Origin: Streptomyces sp. NRRL F-525
Lineage (GTDB): Bacteria > Actinomycetota > Actinomycetes > Streptomycetales > Streptomycetaceae
NCBI RefSeq assembly: GCF_000716605.1
Contig: NZ_JNXE01000033.1
Coordinates: 1-64,000 of the forward strand
DNA: 64,000 nucleotides
Reading direction: 5' to 3'
Under the pieces are notes generated by a model. The model saw only the letters and a list, made by a program, of their open reading frames with translations. It did not search any database and was not told where the DNA came from. Of this stretch, positions 7,464 through 15,593 are shown one piece after another. The position numbers and the translations under genes were made by a program. Position 1 is the stretch's first letter. Each line of letters starts with the position of its first letter.

Positions 7464-9473
7464 CTACCAGGTGCCCTCTCCCGGCACCAGCCGCCCCGCC
7501 TTGCGGTATTCGCGGCGGGCCCCTTCGAGGAGGTCTGCCGCACACACCGTGTCCCCGCGTCCGGCGGCGAGATAGGCGGCGGTGACGACGGCACTGCGGA
7601 TGGACCCGCCGGCCAGCTCGAACTCCTCGGCCAGCGGCCCGAGTTCGAGGCCGGGCACGCTCGGCACATGGGTCAGCCCGTGCCGCCACAGCGCGAGCCG
7701 CTGCGCCGGGTCCGGGAACGGGAAGTCGACGACCAGGTCGAGCCGGCGGGTGAACGCCTCGTCGATGTTGGCGCGCAGGTTGGTGGTGAGCAGCGCGATC
7801 CCGTCGAAGGACTCCAGGCGTTGGAGCAGATAGGCACTCTCCATGTTCGCGTACCGGTCGTGCGAGTCCTTCACCTCGGACCGCTTGCCGAACACGGCGT
7901 CGGCCTCGTCGAAGAGGAGCACGGCGTCGGTGCGGTCGGCCTCCGTGAAGATCCGTTCGAGGTTCTTCTCCGTCTCGCCGACGTACTTGTCGACGATCGA
8001 CGACAGCTGAACGACATAGAGATCCAGGCCGAGTTCGGCCGCGACGACCTCCGCCGACAGCGTCTTGCCGGTCCCGGACTCCCCCGCGAACAGGCCGAGC
8101 ACACCACGCCCCCGCCCGCCGCCCGCGCTGAGCCGCCAGTCGCCGAGGACCCGGTCGCGATGACGGGCGCGCAGGGCGAGTTCGTGCAGCTGGGTCAGCG
8201 ACCGCTCGGGCAGCACCAGGTCCCGCCAGTCGACGGCGGGCCGGATCCGCCGGGCATGCTGTTCCAGCCCCGACGCCGACTGCTGCCGCGCCGCGAGCCG
8301 CAGATGGGCGGCGCTCATCGCGGTGCCGTCGAACGCGGCGAGACCGTGTGCCGCCCGGGCCGCACGCGCGATGCGGTCGGCGCCGAGATGGTACGGCGCG
8401 ACGGTGGCCCGCACGTCGAACCCGCTCTGCTCGCCCACGGCGTCCGTCCAGGCCCGCACCGCCGCGGCCCGCTGCCGGGGCGCCTCCAGGATCAGCGGAT
8501 CACTCTCGCACCACTGCGGGTCGTAAGGCCGCGCCCCGGCGATCAACACGGAGACATCGGTGACGTCGGTCAACGCCCGTACCAGCGCGCCGGGTTGATC
8601 GGACAACCCGCCCACGACGACGGTACGACCACTCAGCCGGGCCTCGCACAACAGCTCCGGCACCCGCTCCACGGGCCCGGAGTAGCGCACGGCGCCCATC
8701 CCCGCCACGTGCAGCGCGGCCGCCACGCACACGAGCCCGTCACCCTCATGACGCTCCCTCACATACACGGTGAGGGGCGCGCCTTCGGCGAGCAGCGCGC
8801 CCAGCCGGTCCACGAAGACAGTGAACTCCTCGTCTCCACCCGGCTCTTGTCCCTCGTACGACCCGCTCGGCACCGGCAGCGGGTGGAGGTGTCCGGTGAG
8901 GGTCGCGTCGGGGGTGTCGTCGCCGAGGAGGTGTGCCACGACCCGGTCGGGCACCCGCAACGAGCGGCTGAGGAAGGGGCGTTCGGGTTCCTCCACGGTG
9001 AGCAGCCCGAGGGTGGACAGCGGGGCCGTCGGGAGGAACCGGGCCCTGCCCTCCGCCTGGTGCGCCGGTACGCCGCACAGGTCGAGGGCGAGTCCTACGG
9101 TGGCCCGGCGGCGGCCGACGTCGTCGTTGAGGTAGCCGTAGAGGGGCTCGAAGGTGCGGTCCAGGTCGGGGGCGAGGGCGACGAGGAGGAGGGCGGTGTC
9201 GAGGTCGGTCAGGTGCAGGGCGGCGAAGCGGTCGGCGGGGCCGTGTTCCAACTCCGGTGGCGGCGGGGCCGGTTCGGTCGAGCGCAGCAGCAGGTGCCGT
9301 ACCGCCTCCTCCGGGAGGTACAGGCCGCGCATCGGGTCGCCGGCCGTTGGGTCGGTGGCGGAGCGCCGGTCGACGAGCAGGGCGACGCGCTCGCGGAGGT
9401 GACCGATCCGGGCGAGAAGGGCGTCGGACTCCGACCCAGCGGTGAAAGCGACGGCCTCGTCCGTGACCGTCAT
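7464..9473 (-). CDS. eCIS AAA+ ATPase, 669 aa
   Basis: The start is the ATG at 9473, overlapping the stop of the DUF4255 gene (ATGA); the very long reading frame upstream of it is the shadow of that gene. The N-terminal 430 residues are a helical domain typical of the ATPases in eCIS clusters. The AAA+ core follows, with Walker A GESGTGKT near residue 465, Walker B LLFDEADAVFGKR near 518, a sensor-1 TTN (LLTTNLRANIDEAF) and the arginine-finger-like FTRRLD. Such ATPases (Afp15/Pvc15 type) are thought to act in particle assembly or cargo loading. It is translationally coupled to the DUF4255 gene and converges on the gene at 6009. Confidence 0.9.
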   Translation of the reverse strand: MTVTDEAVAFTAGSESDALLARIGHLRERVALLVDRRSATDPTAGDPMRGLYLPEEAVRHLLLRSTEPAPPPPELEHGPADRFAALHLTDLDTALLLVALAPDLDRTFEPLYGYLNDDVGRRRATVGLALDLCGVPAHQAEGRARFLPTAPLSTLGLLTVEEPERPFLSRSLRVPDRVVAHLLGDDTPDATLTGHLHPLPVPSGSYEGQEPGGDEEFTVFVDRLGALLAEGAPLTVYVRERHEGDGLVCVAAALHVAGMGAVRYSGPVERVPELLCEARLSGRTVVVGGLSDQPGALVRALTDVTDVSVLIAGARPYDPQWCESDPLILEAPRQRAAAVRAWTDAVGEQSGFDVRATVAPYHLGADRIARAARAAHGLAAFDGTAMSAAHLRLAARQQSASGLEQHARRIRPAVDWRDLVLPERSLTQLHELALRARHRDRVLGDWRLSAGGGRGRGVLGLFAGESGTGKTLSAEVVAAELGLDLYVVQLSSIVDKYVGETEKNLERIFTEADRTDAVLLFDEADAVFGKRSEVKDSHDRYANMESAYLLQRLESFDGIALLTTNLRANIDEAFTRRLDLVVDFPFPDPAQRLALWRHGLTHVPSVPGLELGPLAEEFELAGGSIRSAVVTAAYLAAGRGDTVCAADLLEGARREYRKAGRLVPGEGTW

Positions 9474-10162
9474 GTCGGCGTCCCCGGCGTCCCCGGCGCC
9501 CTCTTGCGCCGGGCGACCTCCCGCGCCTCCCGTACCGCCGCCACCTGTCGCGGCCGGTGCGCGCGTTCCTCCACGCCCGGCCCGGTGCCGTCGAGGCCGC
9601 TCACGCGGACCGCCGCACCCTCGGTGACCGGCGGGCCGGCGTCGTACTCGGGGTAGGCCGGGAAGGGCGCGGTGACCACGAGGTCGAGGGACGGCTTGAG
9701 TTCGCCGCCGAGGGCGGACCAGATCTCCGCGAGGGAGCGCGACTCGGTCTGGATGCCGGCCACCGAGATCGGCACGGACAGGCCCAACTGACGTAGCGAA
9801 CCAGGAAGTTCGTCGGGGGCGAGCAGCTCGCGCGGGATGAGGGTCGACAACACGGCGGACAGCAACCGGTGTTCGTCCTGCGGCCGCTTCGTCCACGCCG
9901 TCACCAGGTACGACAGCCGGAACCAGCGCGGCGGCTGGCGGCGCTTGACGACCACGTCCCGCTCGTCGCGCACGGCGACATGCCCGCGCTGACGGCGGTG
10001 CACGTCCTCCCGGATGTCGTACAAGTAGGTGTTGATCGTAGGGGTGTTGCGGCGGGCGGCCCAGTCGCGGGTCGGGGCGTCGAAGGAGACCTCGATCCCC
10101 GAACCGGCCAGTGCGCCGCCGCCGATCAGGTCCTTGAGAACCTCGTCCACCTCGTGGATCAC
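9470..10162 (-). CDS. DUF4255 (Pvc16 N-terminal-like) eCIS protein, 230 aa
   Basis: The protein begins VIHEVDEVLKDLI at the GTG at 10162, with a GGGAG sequence upstream. It contains the DUF4255 signatures NTYLYDIREDVHRR, PPRWFRLSYLVTAW and HRLLSAVL, then LGLSVPISVAG. This domain matches the N-terminal region of Pvc16/Afp16, the tube or sheath terminator (cap) protein of contractile injection systems. The C-terminal 40 residues are basic (KRRAPGTP). Its stop overlaps the ATPase start, so the two are likely co-translated. The longer open frame upstream (to 10303) lacks conserved sequence. Confidence 0.87.
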   Translation of the reverse strand: MIHEVDEVLKDLIGGGALAGSGIEVSFDAPTRDWAARRNTPTINTYLYDIREDVHRRQRGHVAVRDERDVVVKRRQPPRWFRLSYLVTAWTKRPQDEHRLLSAVLSTLIPRELLAPDELPGSLRQLGLSVPISVAGIQTESRSLAEIWSALGGELKPSLDLVVTAPFPAYPEYDAGPPVTEGAAVRVSGLDGTGPGVEERAHRPRQVAAVREAREVARRKRAPGTPGTPT

Positions 10163-10338
10163 CGCCGAACTCCCGCCCTGCCGTGCTGTCGTGCCCCGCG
10201 GTCCGCGTCGGCGCCCGGTACGCCCTGTCGGCCGTCCCCCGATCGTGCCGTCCCAACCTCCGGTCCGGGCAAGCACGTTGGGGACGGGGGCAGGGCACGA
10301 CACGCTGCCCGCACGTGCCCCTTCGAGTGCCCGTTCGG

Positions 10339-11028
10339 TCAGATGTAGCCTTCCCGAAGGGCATGCGCCACGGCATGCGCCCGATTGCGCAGGTGAAGGC
10401 GTGTGGTCAGCCCGTGCATGACGTTTTTGACGGTGCGTTCGGAATAGGAGAGCTTGCTGGCAATCTCTCCGGTGTCCAGCCCCTCGGCGACCAGCCGCAG
10501 GACGTCCACCTCACGCGGCGAGAGCCCCGAGGGATGGACTCCGGACCGGCCCGCCGCGCTGCGATGCAGTGTCCCCACCTGTTCGACGAGCCGGCCGATC
10601 AGATCGGCCGGCAGGTCGCCGTCACCGCGCGCCGCGGCGACCACGGCCTGCACCAGACGCTGTGCGGTCGCCTCCCCGCGCCACACGATCGCGCCGACCC
10701 CGCACTCGATCACATCGAGCAACTCGGCCTCGCGCAGCGCCCCGACGACGAGCACGGCCCGCCCGCCCTCGCTGCGCACCAGTCGGCGCAGCCGGGTGAG
10801 CGCGGTCTCGTCGAGGGTGTCGGCGATGAACAGGGCCACTCTGCCGGGTCCGGTGTCGCTCTCCTCGCGGAGGTCGATCTCCGGGTATCTGCGCAACTGG
10901 CTGAGTGCTCCCTCGCGGGAGATCGGGTCCGGGGCGTGCACCGCGACGGGTATCCGGTCGGCGGAGTCGGCGGTACCGGGGTGTGCGGGCCGCGATGAGC
11001 TGAGCAACGTTCTCCCTCGAATCCACAT
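10339..11028 (-). CDS. LuxR-family response-regulator-like transcription factor, 229 aa
   Basis: The ATG at 11028 (MWIRGRTLLSSSR) is the best-placed start. Residues about 20-140 resemble a receiver domain, but the acidic pocket is poorly conserved: only ADTLDE offers a candidate Asp, so phosphorylation is uncertain. The C-terminal LuxR helix-turn-helix is clear (LSPREVDVLRLVAEGLDTGE, then LSYSERTVKNVMHGL). It lies between the DUF4255 gene on the same strand and the divergent LAL regulator, with 197 bases between the two regulators. The likely job is control of the eCIS genes, inferred from position. Confidence 0.82.
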   Translation of the reverse strand: MWIRGRTLLSSSRPAHPGTADSADRIPVAVHAPDPISREGALSQLRRYPEIDLREESDTGPGRVALFIADTLDETALTRLRRLVRSEGGRAVLVVGALREAELLDVIECGVGAIVWRGEATAQRLVQAVVAAARGDGDLPADLIGRLVEQVGTLHRSAAGRSGVHPSGLSPREVDVLRLVAEGLDTGEIASKLSYSERTVKNVMHGLTTRLHLRNRAHAVAHALREGYI

Positions 11029-11112
11029 CCAACTACGTGCCACCCCGGTTGCGCTGGTGGCGGCCGTGTACTCCTCACCCTCACGGGGCGGGTGGGGCGC
11101 GCGCAATCGTGG

Positions 11113-11135
11113 AGCACCACGAGCAGCACCACGAG
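11113..11135 (+). repeat. Tandem AGCACCACGAG pair between the two regulators
   Basis: The 11-base word AGCACCACGAG occurs twice with a 12-base period in the divergent region upstream of the LuxR gene (minus) and the LAL gene (plus). It could be a regulator-binding direct repeat or chance in GC-rich DNA. Confidence 0.4.
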
Positions 11136-11225
11136 ATCGGACGTACGGCGGACCACGGCGAGTGAGCGGCACGGGCGGCGGAAGCGACGGGCACGACGGG
11201 TACGACGGAGACGAGGGGGACCGCG

Positions 11226-14027
11226 ATGACGAGGACGAGGTCTGACGCCGGAGCGTCCGCGATACCGCCCGAACACCGGGACGCGACACGGCTGTTGGCG
11301 GCGGAGGCGGCATGGGCCCGGGCCGGTGCCGGCCGGCTGGTGCTGCTGCGCGGGGCCACCGGGACGGGCCGTACCACCGTGCTGGAGGACGCCGTGGCGG
11401 ACGCCCTGGCGCACGGCATGCGGGTGCTGCGGGCCCGCTGTTCGCCCCGCGACCAGGCGGTGCCGTACGCCACCGTGCTGCAACTGATGGCTCCGGTACC
11501 GGAGTTCGGGGACATGAAGTTCGCCGGGGACGAGCGGGCGAGCGCGGATCTGTTCCGGCGGGTGCTGCGTTCCTACGCCGACCGGGCGCCGCTGCTGATC
11601 GCGGTGGACGACGTCCACCTCGCCGACCCGGCTTCGCACCGCTGGCTGGTCGAGTCCGCCCGGCACGTCGACCGATTACGGATCCTGCTGGTCGTCACGG
11701 AACGCAGCCAGTACGACGTCGATCCGCCGGCGCCTGGCCTGACCCACACCCTGTCGCCCGCCCTGGTCCGCACCCTCACGCTGGGTCCCCTGACCGCGAA
11801 CTCGGCCGCCGAGCTGGTGAGTTCGGCCCACCCGGACGCCCCCGCGCCGTGGGTGGACGACTGCGTACGGGCCGGTGCGGGCAACCCGCTGCTGCTGCGC
11901 GCCCTGCTCGACGACCTGGGTGCCGGACGGCACGCGAGTGTGCCGACGTCGTCCGCCGCGCTGTACCCGGGCGCGTATCCGGCCGCCGTGTCCTGGTGGC
12001 TGGACAGCGCGGGTCCGGCGACCGGCGAGGTCGCGCGGGCGCTGGCCGCGTTGGACGAGGGGTGGGACGGCCACACCCCGCAGGAGCTGCCGAGCGGCCA
12101 TGACACCTGTCCCATCGACGAACTGGCCGCGGTGATCGCCGAGTTGGCGGACGCCGACCCGGCGCGGGTGGCCGGCTGGCTCACCGCGATGACCGGGCTC
12201 GGGGTGCTGCGCCCCGACCCCGACGGGCGTCCGCGCTACGCGCATCCCCTCCTGCGCGACGCGGTGCTCACCGGCGTACCCGTGGCCCGGCGGCGGGCCG
12301 CGCACGCGGCGGCGGCCGAGACGATGCAGCGCCACGGCGTCTCCCCCGACACGGTGGCCCGGCAGTTGCTGCTGTCCGACCCGGTGGGCGCGCCCTGGAC
12401 GGCGGTCGCGCTCCAGGACGCGGCCTCGCTCGCGCTGCGCGACGGCCGCACGTCCGACGCGGCCGCCTTCCTGCGCCGCGTCCTGGAGGAGCCGCTCCCG
12501 GACGCCCGCAGACAGCAACTCCTCACCGAACTGGGCTCCTTGGAGTACAAGGCCCAGACGACCTCGGCCGGCATCCCCCGCCTGAGCGAGGCGCTGCGGC
12601 TGTCGGGGGCGCCGCAGGACACGGTGCGCGCGGCGGTCGCGCTCGGCACGGCGCTGGCCGGCCGGGGCCGCACCCTGGCCGCCGTGGACGTACTGCGCAC
12701 CCTGGAGGACGAGTTGACGGACCGTCCGCAGCTGATCCGCACCCTCCAGACCGCCTCCGTGCTGCTGTCCGAGCAGGACCAGACGGTGCGGAAGGAGGTG
12801 TACCGGTGGCTGTGCGGCGCCGCCGAGCACTCGCCGGAACTGGTCGGCACGGCCGGTCACGCGCTGGTCGTACGGCATGCGGCGACGGCCGGGCTGATCT
12901 CGGCGGCGGACGCGATGCGGCGGATGCGGGCGCTGCTCGCGCAGCCGGCCGATCCGCTGACCGAGCCGTTCCTGATCGGCACGGCCGCCGCCGTGGCCCA
13001 GTGGGCCGACGAACTCCCGGAAGCCGAACGGCTGGTGGAGCGCGGCCTGGTGGGCCAACGTCCCGACCTGCTGCACCCGATGTACGAGGCGCTGGTCAAC
13101 GTACGGGCCGACATCCTGGCCGCGCGCGGCGAGCACGCGCGGCTGCTGGCGGACCCGTGCCCGCGCGACCGGGCGCGCACCGGCCCCTCCAACCGGCAGG
13201 CCCACGTGCTGCTTTCGCTCGTGGCGACCGGCGAGGAGGCGCGGGCGCTGCGGCTCGCGGACGGTCTCGATCTGCGGTCCGCGCCGGAATCCTGGGAGTT
13301 GAACCGCTTTCTCTACGCGCGGGGAGTGGTGCGCGCCGCGACCGGCGACATGGCGGGCGCGCTGCACGACTTCCTGGAGTGCGGGCGCCGGCAGTCGGCC
13401 CGTGAGGTGTTCAGCCCGGTCGTCACTCCATGGCGCACGGCGGCCGCCGAGTGCCGTCTCGCGCTCGCCCGCCCCCGGGAGGCCATCGCCCTGGCCGAGG
13501 AGGAGCTGCGGCTGGCCCGGGTGTGGAACACGCCCCGCGCGGTGGGCCGTTCACTGCGCGTCCTGGCCGCGGCGACCGGCGGCCGACGCGGTCTGGAGCT
13601 CGCGGAGGAGGCCGTACGACTGCTGCGGGACGGACCGGTGGGCACGGAGGCCGAGTTCGTGTCGGCGCTGATCGTGCGGGGCCGTGGGCTGACCGCGGCC
13701 GGGGACCGGGGGCGGGCCCGGGCCTGTCTGCGGGAGGCCGCGGAGCGTGCCGAGCGGCTGGGGGCGACGCGTCAATGGGCCCTGGCGGAGGAGGCGTTGG
13801 GCGAGAGCGGGGCGCGGCGCTCGGCGCCCGCCCGTACCGGTTCGCGGTCGCTCACGACCAGTGAGCGGCGGATCGCCGAGCTGGCCGCCGACGGCCGGAC
13901 GAACACCGAGATCGCCGATCTGCTGCACCTGGCCCGCCGCACGGTGGAGACCCATCTCACCAGTTCCTACCGGAAGTTGGGCATCCGGCGGCGGGGCGAA
14001 CTGCCCGGGACGCTGGGGCACGAGTAA
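11226..14027 (+). CDS. Large ATP-binding LuxR (LAL) regulator with altered Walker A, 933 aa
   Basis: The layout is that of LAL/MalT-like regulators. It has an N-terminal AAA-type domain, a Walker B LLIAVDDVHLAD near residue 120, a long helical TPR-like middle, and a C-terminal LuxR helix-turn-helix (TTSERRIAELAADGRTNTEI and LARRTVETHL, residues about 865-925). The P-loop at residues 43-50 reads GATGTGRT, with Arg where Lys is expected, so nucleotide binding may be weakened. It starts at an ATG after a GGGGGACC purine run and converges with the esterase gene. In Streptomyces a LAL-type gene commonly sits beside the eCIS cluster, so it is a likely regulator of it; the inducer is unknown. Confidence 0.88.
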   Translation: MTRTRSDAGASAIPPEHRDATRLLAAEAAWARAGAGRLVLLRGATGTGRTTVLEDAVADALAHGMRVLRARCSPRDQAVPYATVLQLMAPVPEFGDMKFAGDERASADLFRRVLRSYADRAPLLIAVDDVHLADPASHRWLVESARHVDRLRILLVVTERSQYDVDPPAPGLTHTLSPALVRTLTLGPLTANSAAELVSSAHPDAPAPWVDDCVRAGAGNPLLLRALLDDLGAGRHASVPTSSAALYPGAYPAAVSWWLDSAGPATGEVARALAALDEGWDGHTPQELPSGHDTCPIDELAAVIAELADADPARVAGWLTAMTGLGVLRPDPDGRPRYAHPLLRDAVLTGVPVARRRAAHAAAAETMQRHGVSPDTVARQLLLSDPVGAPWTAVALQDAASLALRDGRTSDAAAFLRRVLEEPLPDARRQQLLTELGSLEYKAQTTSAGIPRLSEALRLSGAPQDTVRAAVALGTALAGRGRTLAAVDVLRTLEDELTDRPQLIRTLQTASVLLSEQDQTVRKEVYRWLCGAAEHSPELVGTAGHALVVRHAATAGLISAADAMRRMRALLAQPADPLTEPFLIGTAAAVAQWADELPEAERLVERGLVGQRPDLLHPMYEALVNVRADILAARGEHARLLADPCPRDRARTGPSNRQAHVLLSLVATGEEARALRLADGLDLRSAPESWELNRFLYARGVVRAATGDMAGALHDFLECGRRQSAREVFSPVVTPWRTAAAECRLALARPREAIALAEEELRLARVWNTPRAVGRSLRVLAAATGGRRGLELAEEAVRLLRDGPVGTEAEFVSALIVRGRGLTAAGDRGRARACLREAAERAERLGATRQWALAEEALGESGARRSAPARTGSRSLTTSERRIAELAADGRTNTEIADLLHLARRTVETHLTSSYRKLGIRRRGELPGTLGHE

Positions 14028-14048
14028 CGGGCGGTGGCCCACCGCGCG

Positions 14049-15317
14049 TTACTTGCGCGCCCCTGCGGTCGGCTTCTTGGGCTCGGTGGCCTCCGCCCGC
14101 ACGGTGCTGTTGCCCTTCTTCTTGGGGACGTGCCGGGGCACGACGTCCTGGGGGAAGGTGAGCTGCTGGTTCATCCACTTCAGGGAGGCGGGCATCTCCC
14201 GTACCCAGGTGGGGAAGTTGTGGCTGCCGGACTCGGGCAGGATCGACGCGACGCGCATGGGTGCCTTGACGGCCTTGATGAAGGCGAGGGTCTGCGGATA
14301 GCCCCGCTCGCCGTGCTTGCTGTCGGCGACCAGGACGGAGACCTGCGGGATGGGCAGGTGCTTCAGCCGCCACATCAGGTCGTGTCCGTTGACCCGGTTC
14401 ACCCGGCCGAGGCCGCTGCCGAAGAGGTTGCCGGTGGTGGGGTCGTCCTTGATCCGGTAGTCGGGGGAGAGCGCGGCGGCCGTGGTGTACACGTGCGGGT
14501 TGCGCATCGTCAGCTGCAGGGCGCAGGTGCCGCCGGAGGAGTAGCCCATGACGCCCCAGGCGCTGGCGTCGTGGCCCACCCGGTAGACGGACTTGAGGGC
14601 CTGCGGGAGGTCCTTGGCGAGGAAGGTCTCGGTCTGCGGGCCGCCAGGGACGTTCACGCACTCGGTGTCGCGCGGCGGGGCGATCGTCGGCCGGATCATC
14701 ACCATGATGGTCGGCTGCATCTGCCCGCTCTTCTGCAGCTGCCCGGCGGTCTGCGAGACCCGCAGGTACTGCGCGAGGTTGAAGATGCTGCCCGGGTAGC
14801 CGCTGAGCGCGACGACGACGGGGAAGCGCTGGCGCGCGTACGCCTTCTGGAAGTACTGCGGCGGCAGGTAGACGAACGCCGGGTCGACCACTCCCGTACG
14901 GCGGCCGATGACCTTCACGGACTCCACCTTGCCGTTCACCGCGGGATCGCCGGTGGGCAGTCCGCTGACCCGGCTCAGCTGCTCGTCACCGGCGGGCTGC
15001 ACCAGCGCCCCCTTCACGGAGACACCGGCGGCCGTGCCGTCGCCGTTGTGGTCGGCGGCCTGGGTCACGCCGACGGGGGCGGTGTCGACGTTGCCGAACA
15101 GCTCGCCCCACGATCCGAAGAACTGGTACGAGGAGTTCAGCCAGCACGCGAACGCCGCGATGATGGTGACCTGAGTCACTCCAATGGCTGCCAGCCGCCC
15201 GAGCACGTGCCGCACGCCTGGACTGGCGAGCCGCGGCCACACCCAGACCAGCAGCGCCACGCAGACGGCAGCCACGGCCGCCACCACATAAACGGTAGTC
15301 TCGCTGGTCAAACCCAT
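14049..15317 (-). CDS. Membrane-anchored esterase of the antigen-85/esterase D type, 422 aa
   Basis: Two hydrophobic segments (residues 8-28 and 42-62) place the catalytic domain outside the cell. The alpha/beta hydrolase part contains FVYLPPQYF, the oxyanion-side VVVALSGYPGS, the nucleophile elbow GYSSGG (Ser near residue 256) and the catalytic His in GSHNFPTW. Proteins of this kind hydrolyse acyl esters or transfer mycolyl-like groups; in Streptomyces the substrate is unknown. The C-terminal 30 residues are Lys/Pro-rich. It stands alone on the minus strand between two plus-strand genes. Confidence 0.85.
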   Translation of the reverse strand: MGLTSETTVYVVAAVAAVCVALLVWVWPRLASPGVRHVLGRLAAIGVTQVTIIAAFACWLNSSYQFFGSWGELFGNVDTAPVGVTQAADHNGDGTAAGVSVKGALVQPAGDEQLSRVSGLPTGDPAVNGKVESVKVIGRRTGVVDPAFVYLPPQYFQKAYARQRFPVVVALSGYPGSIFNLAQYLRVSQTAGQLQKSGQMQPTIMVMIRPTIAPPRDTECVNVPGGPQTETFLAKDLPQALKSVYRVGHDASAWGVMGYSSGGTCALQLTMRNPHVYTTAAALSPDYRIKDDPTTGNLFGSGLGRVNRVNGHDLMWRLKHLPIPQVSVLVADSKHGERGYPQTLAFIKAVKAPMRVASILPESGSHNFPTWVREMPASLKWMNQQLTFPQDVVPRHVPKKKGNSTVRAEATEPKKPTAGARK

Positions 15318-15593
15318 GCCACTCAGTCCCCGGTTTCCTTGCCTGTGCTGTTTCCTTCACACAGAAGGAGGGTTACGGACCCTTCTGCGTTCCTCAACGA
15401 GCACGAATAGGACAAAGAAGCGGGTCGGCGGGTGTTTCCACGGACGGCCCCCTCCCAGGTTTACGACGCCCGGCCGGTGATCGGCCCCTCGGTCCGTAAG
15501 ACCGGCGTAAGGTCCGGCCCCGCTCCATGGCCCGGCCCGAACGGGTAGGTTTCGCAGCGGCCCGAAGCGGTCGACTCCGGGGAGGGGAACGGC

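Noticed and set aside
7449..9656. 735-codon plus-strand open frame opposite the AAA+ ATPase
   Set aside because: The minus strand carries complete AAA+ motifs in order; the plus frame has no motif and reflects GC bias.
9474..10376. N-terminal extension of the AAA+ frame through the DUF4255 gene
   Set aside because: The start at 9473 overlaps the DUF4255 stop, and the upstream stretch is a shadow of that gene.
14031..14045. GCGGTGG/CCACCGC hairpin between the LAL and esterase genes
   Set aside because: Only one base would remain in the loop, so a stable terminator is doubtful.
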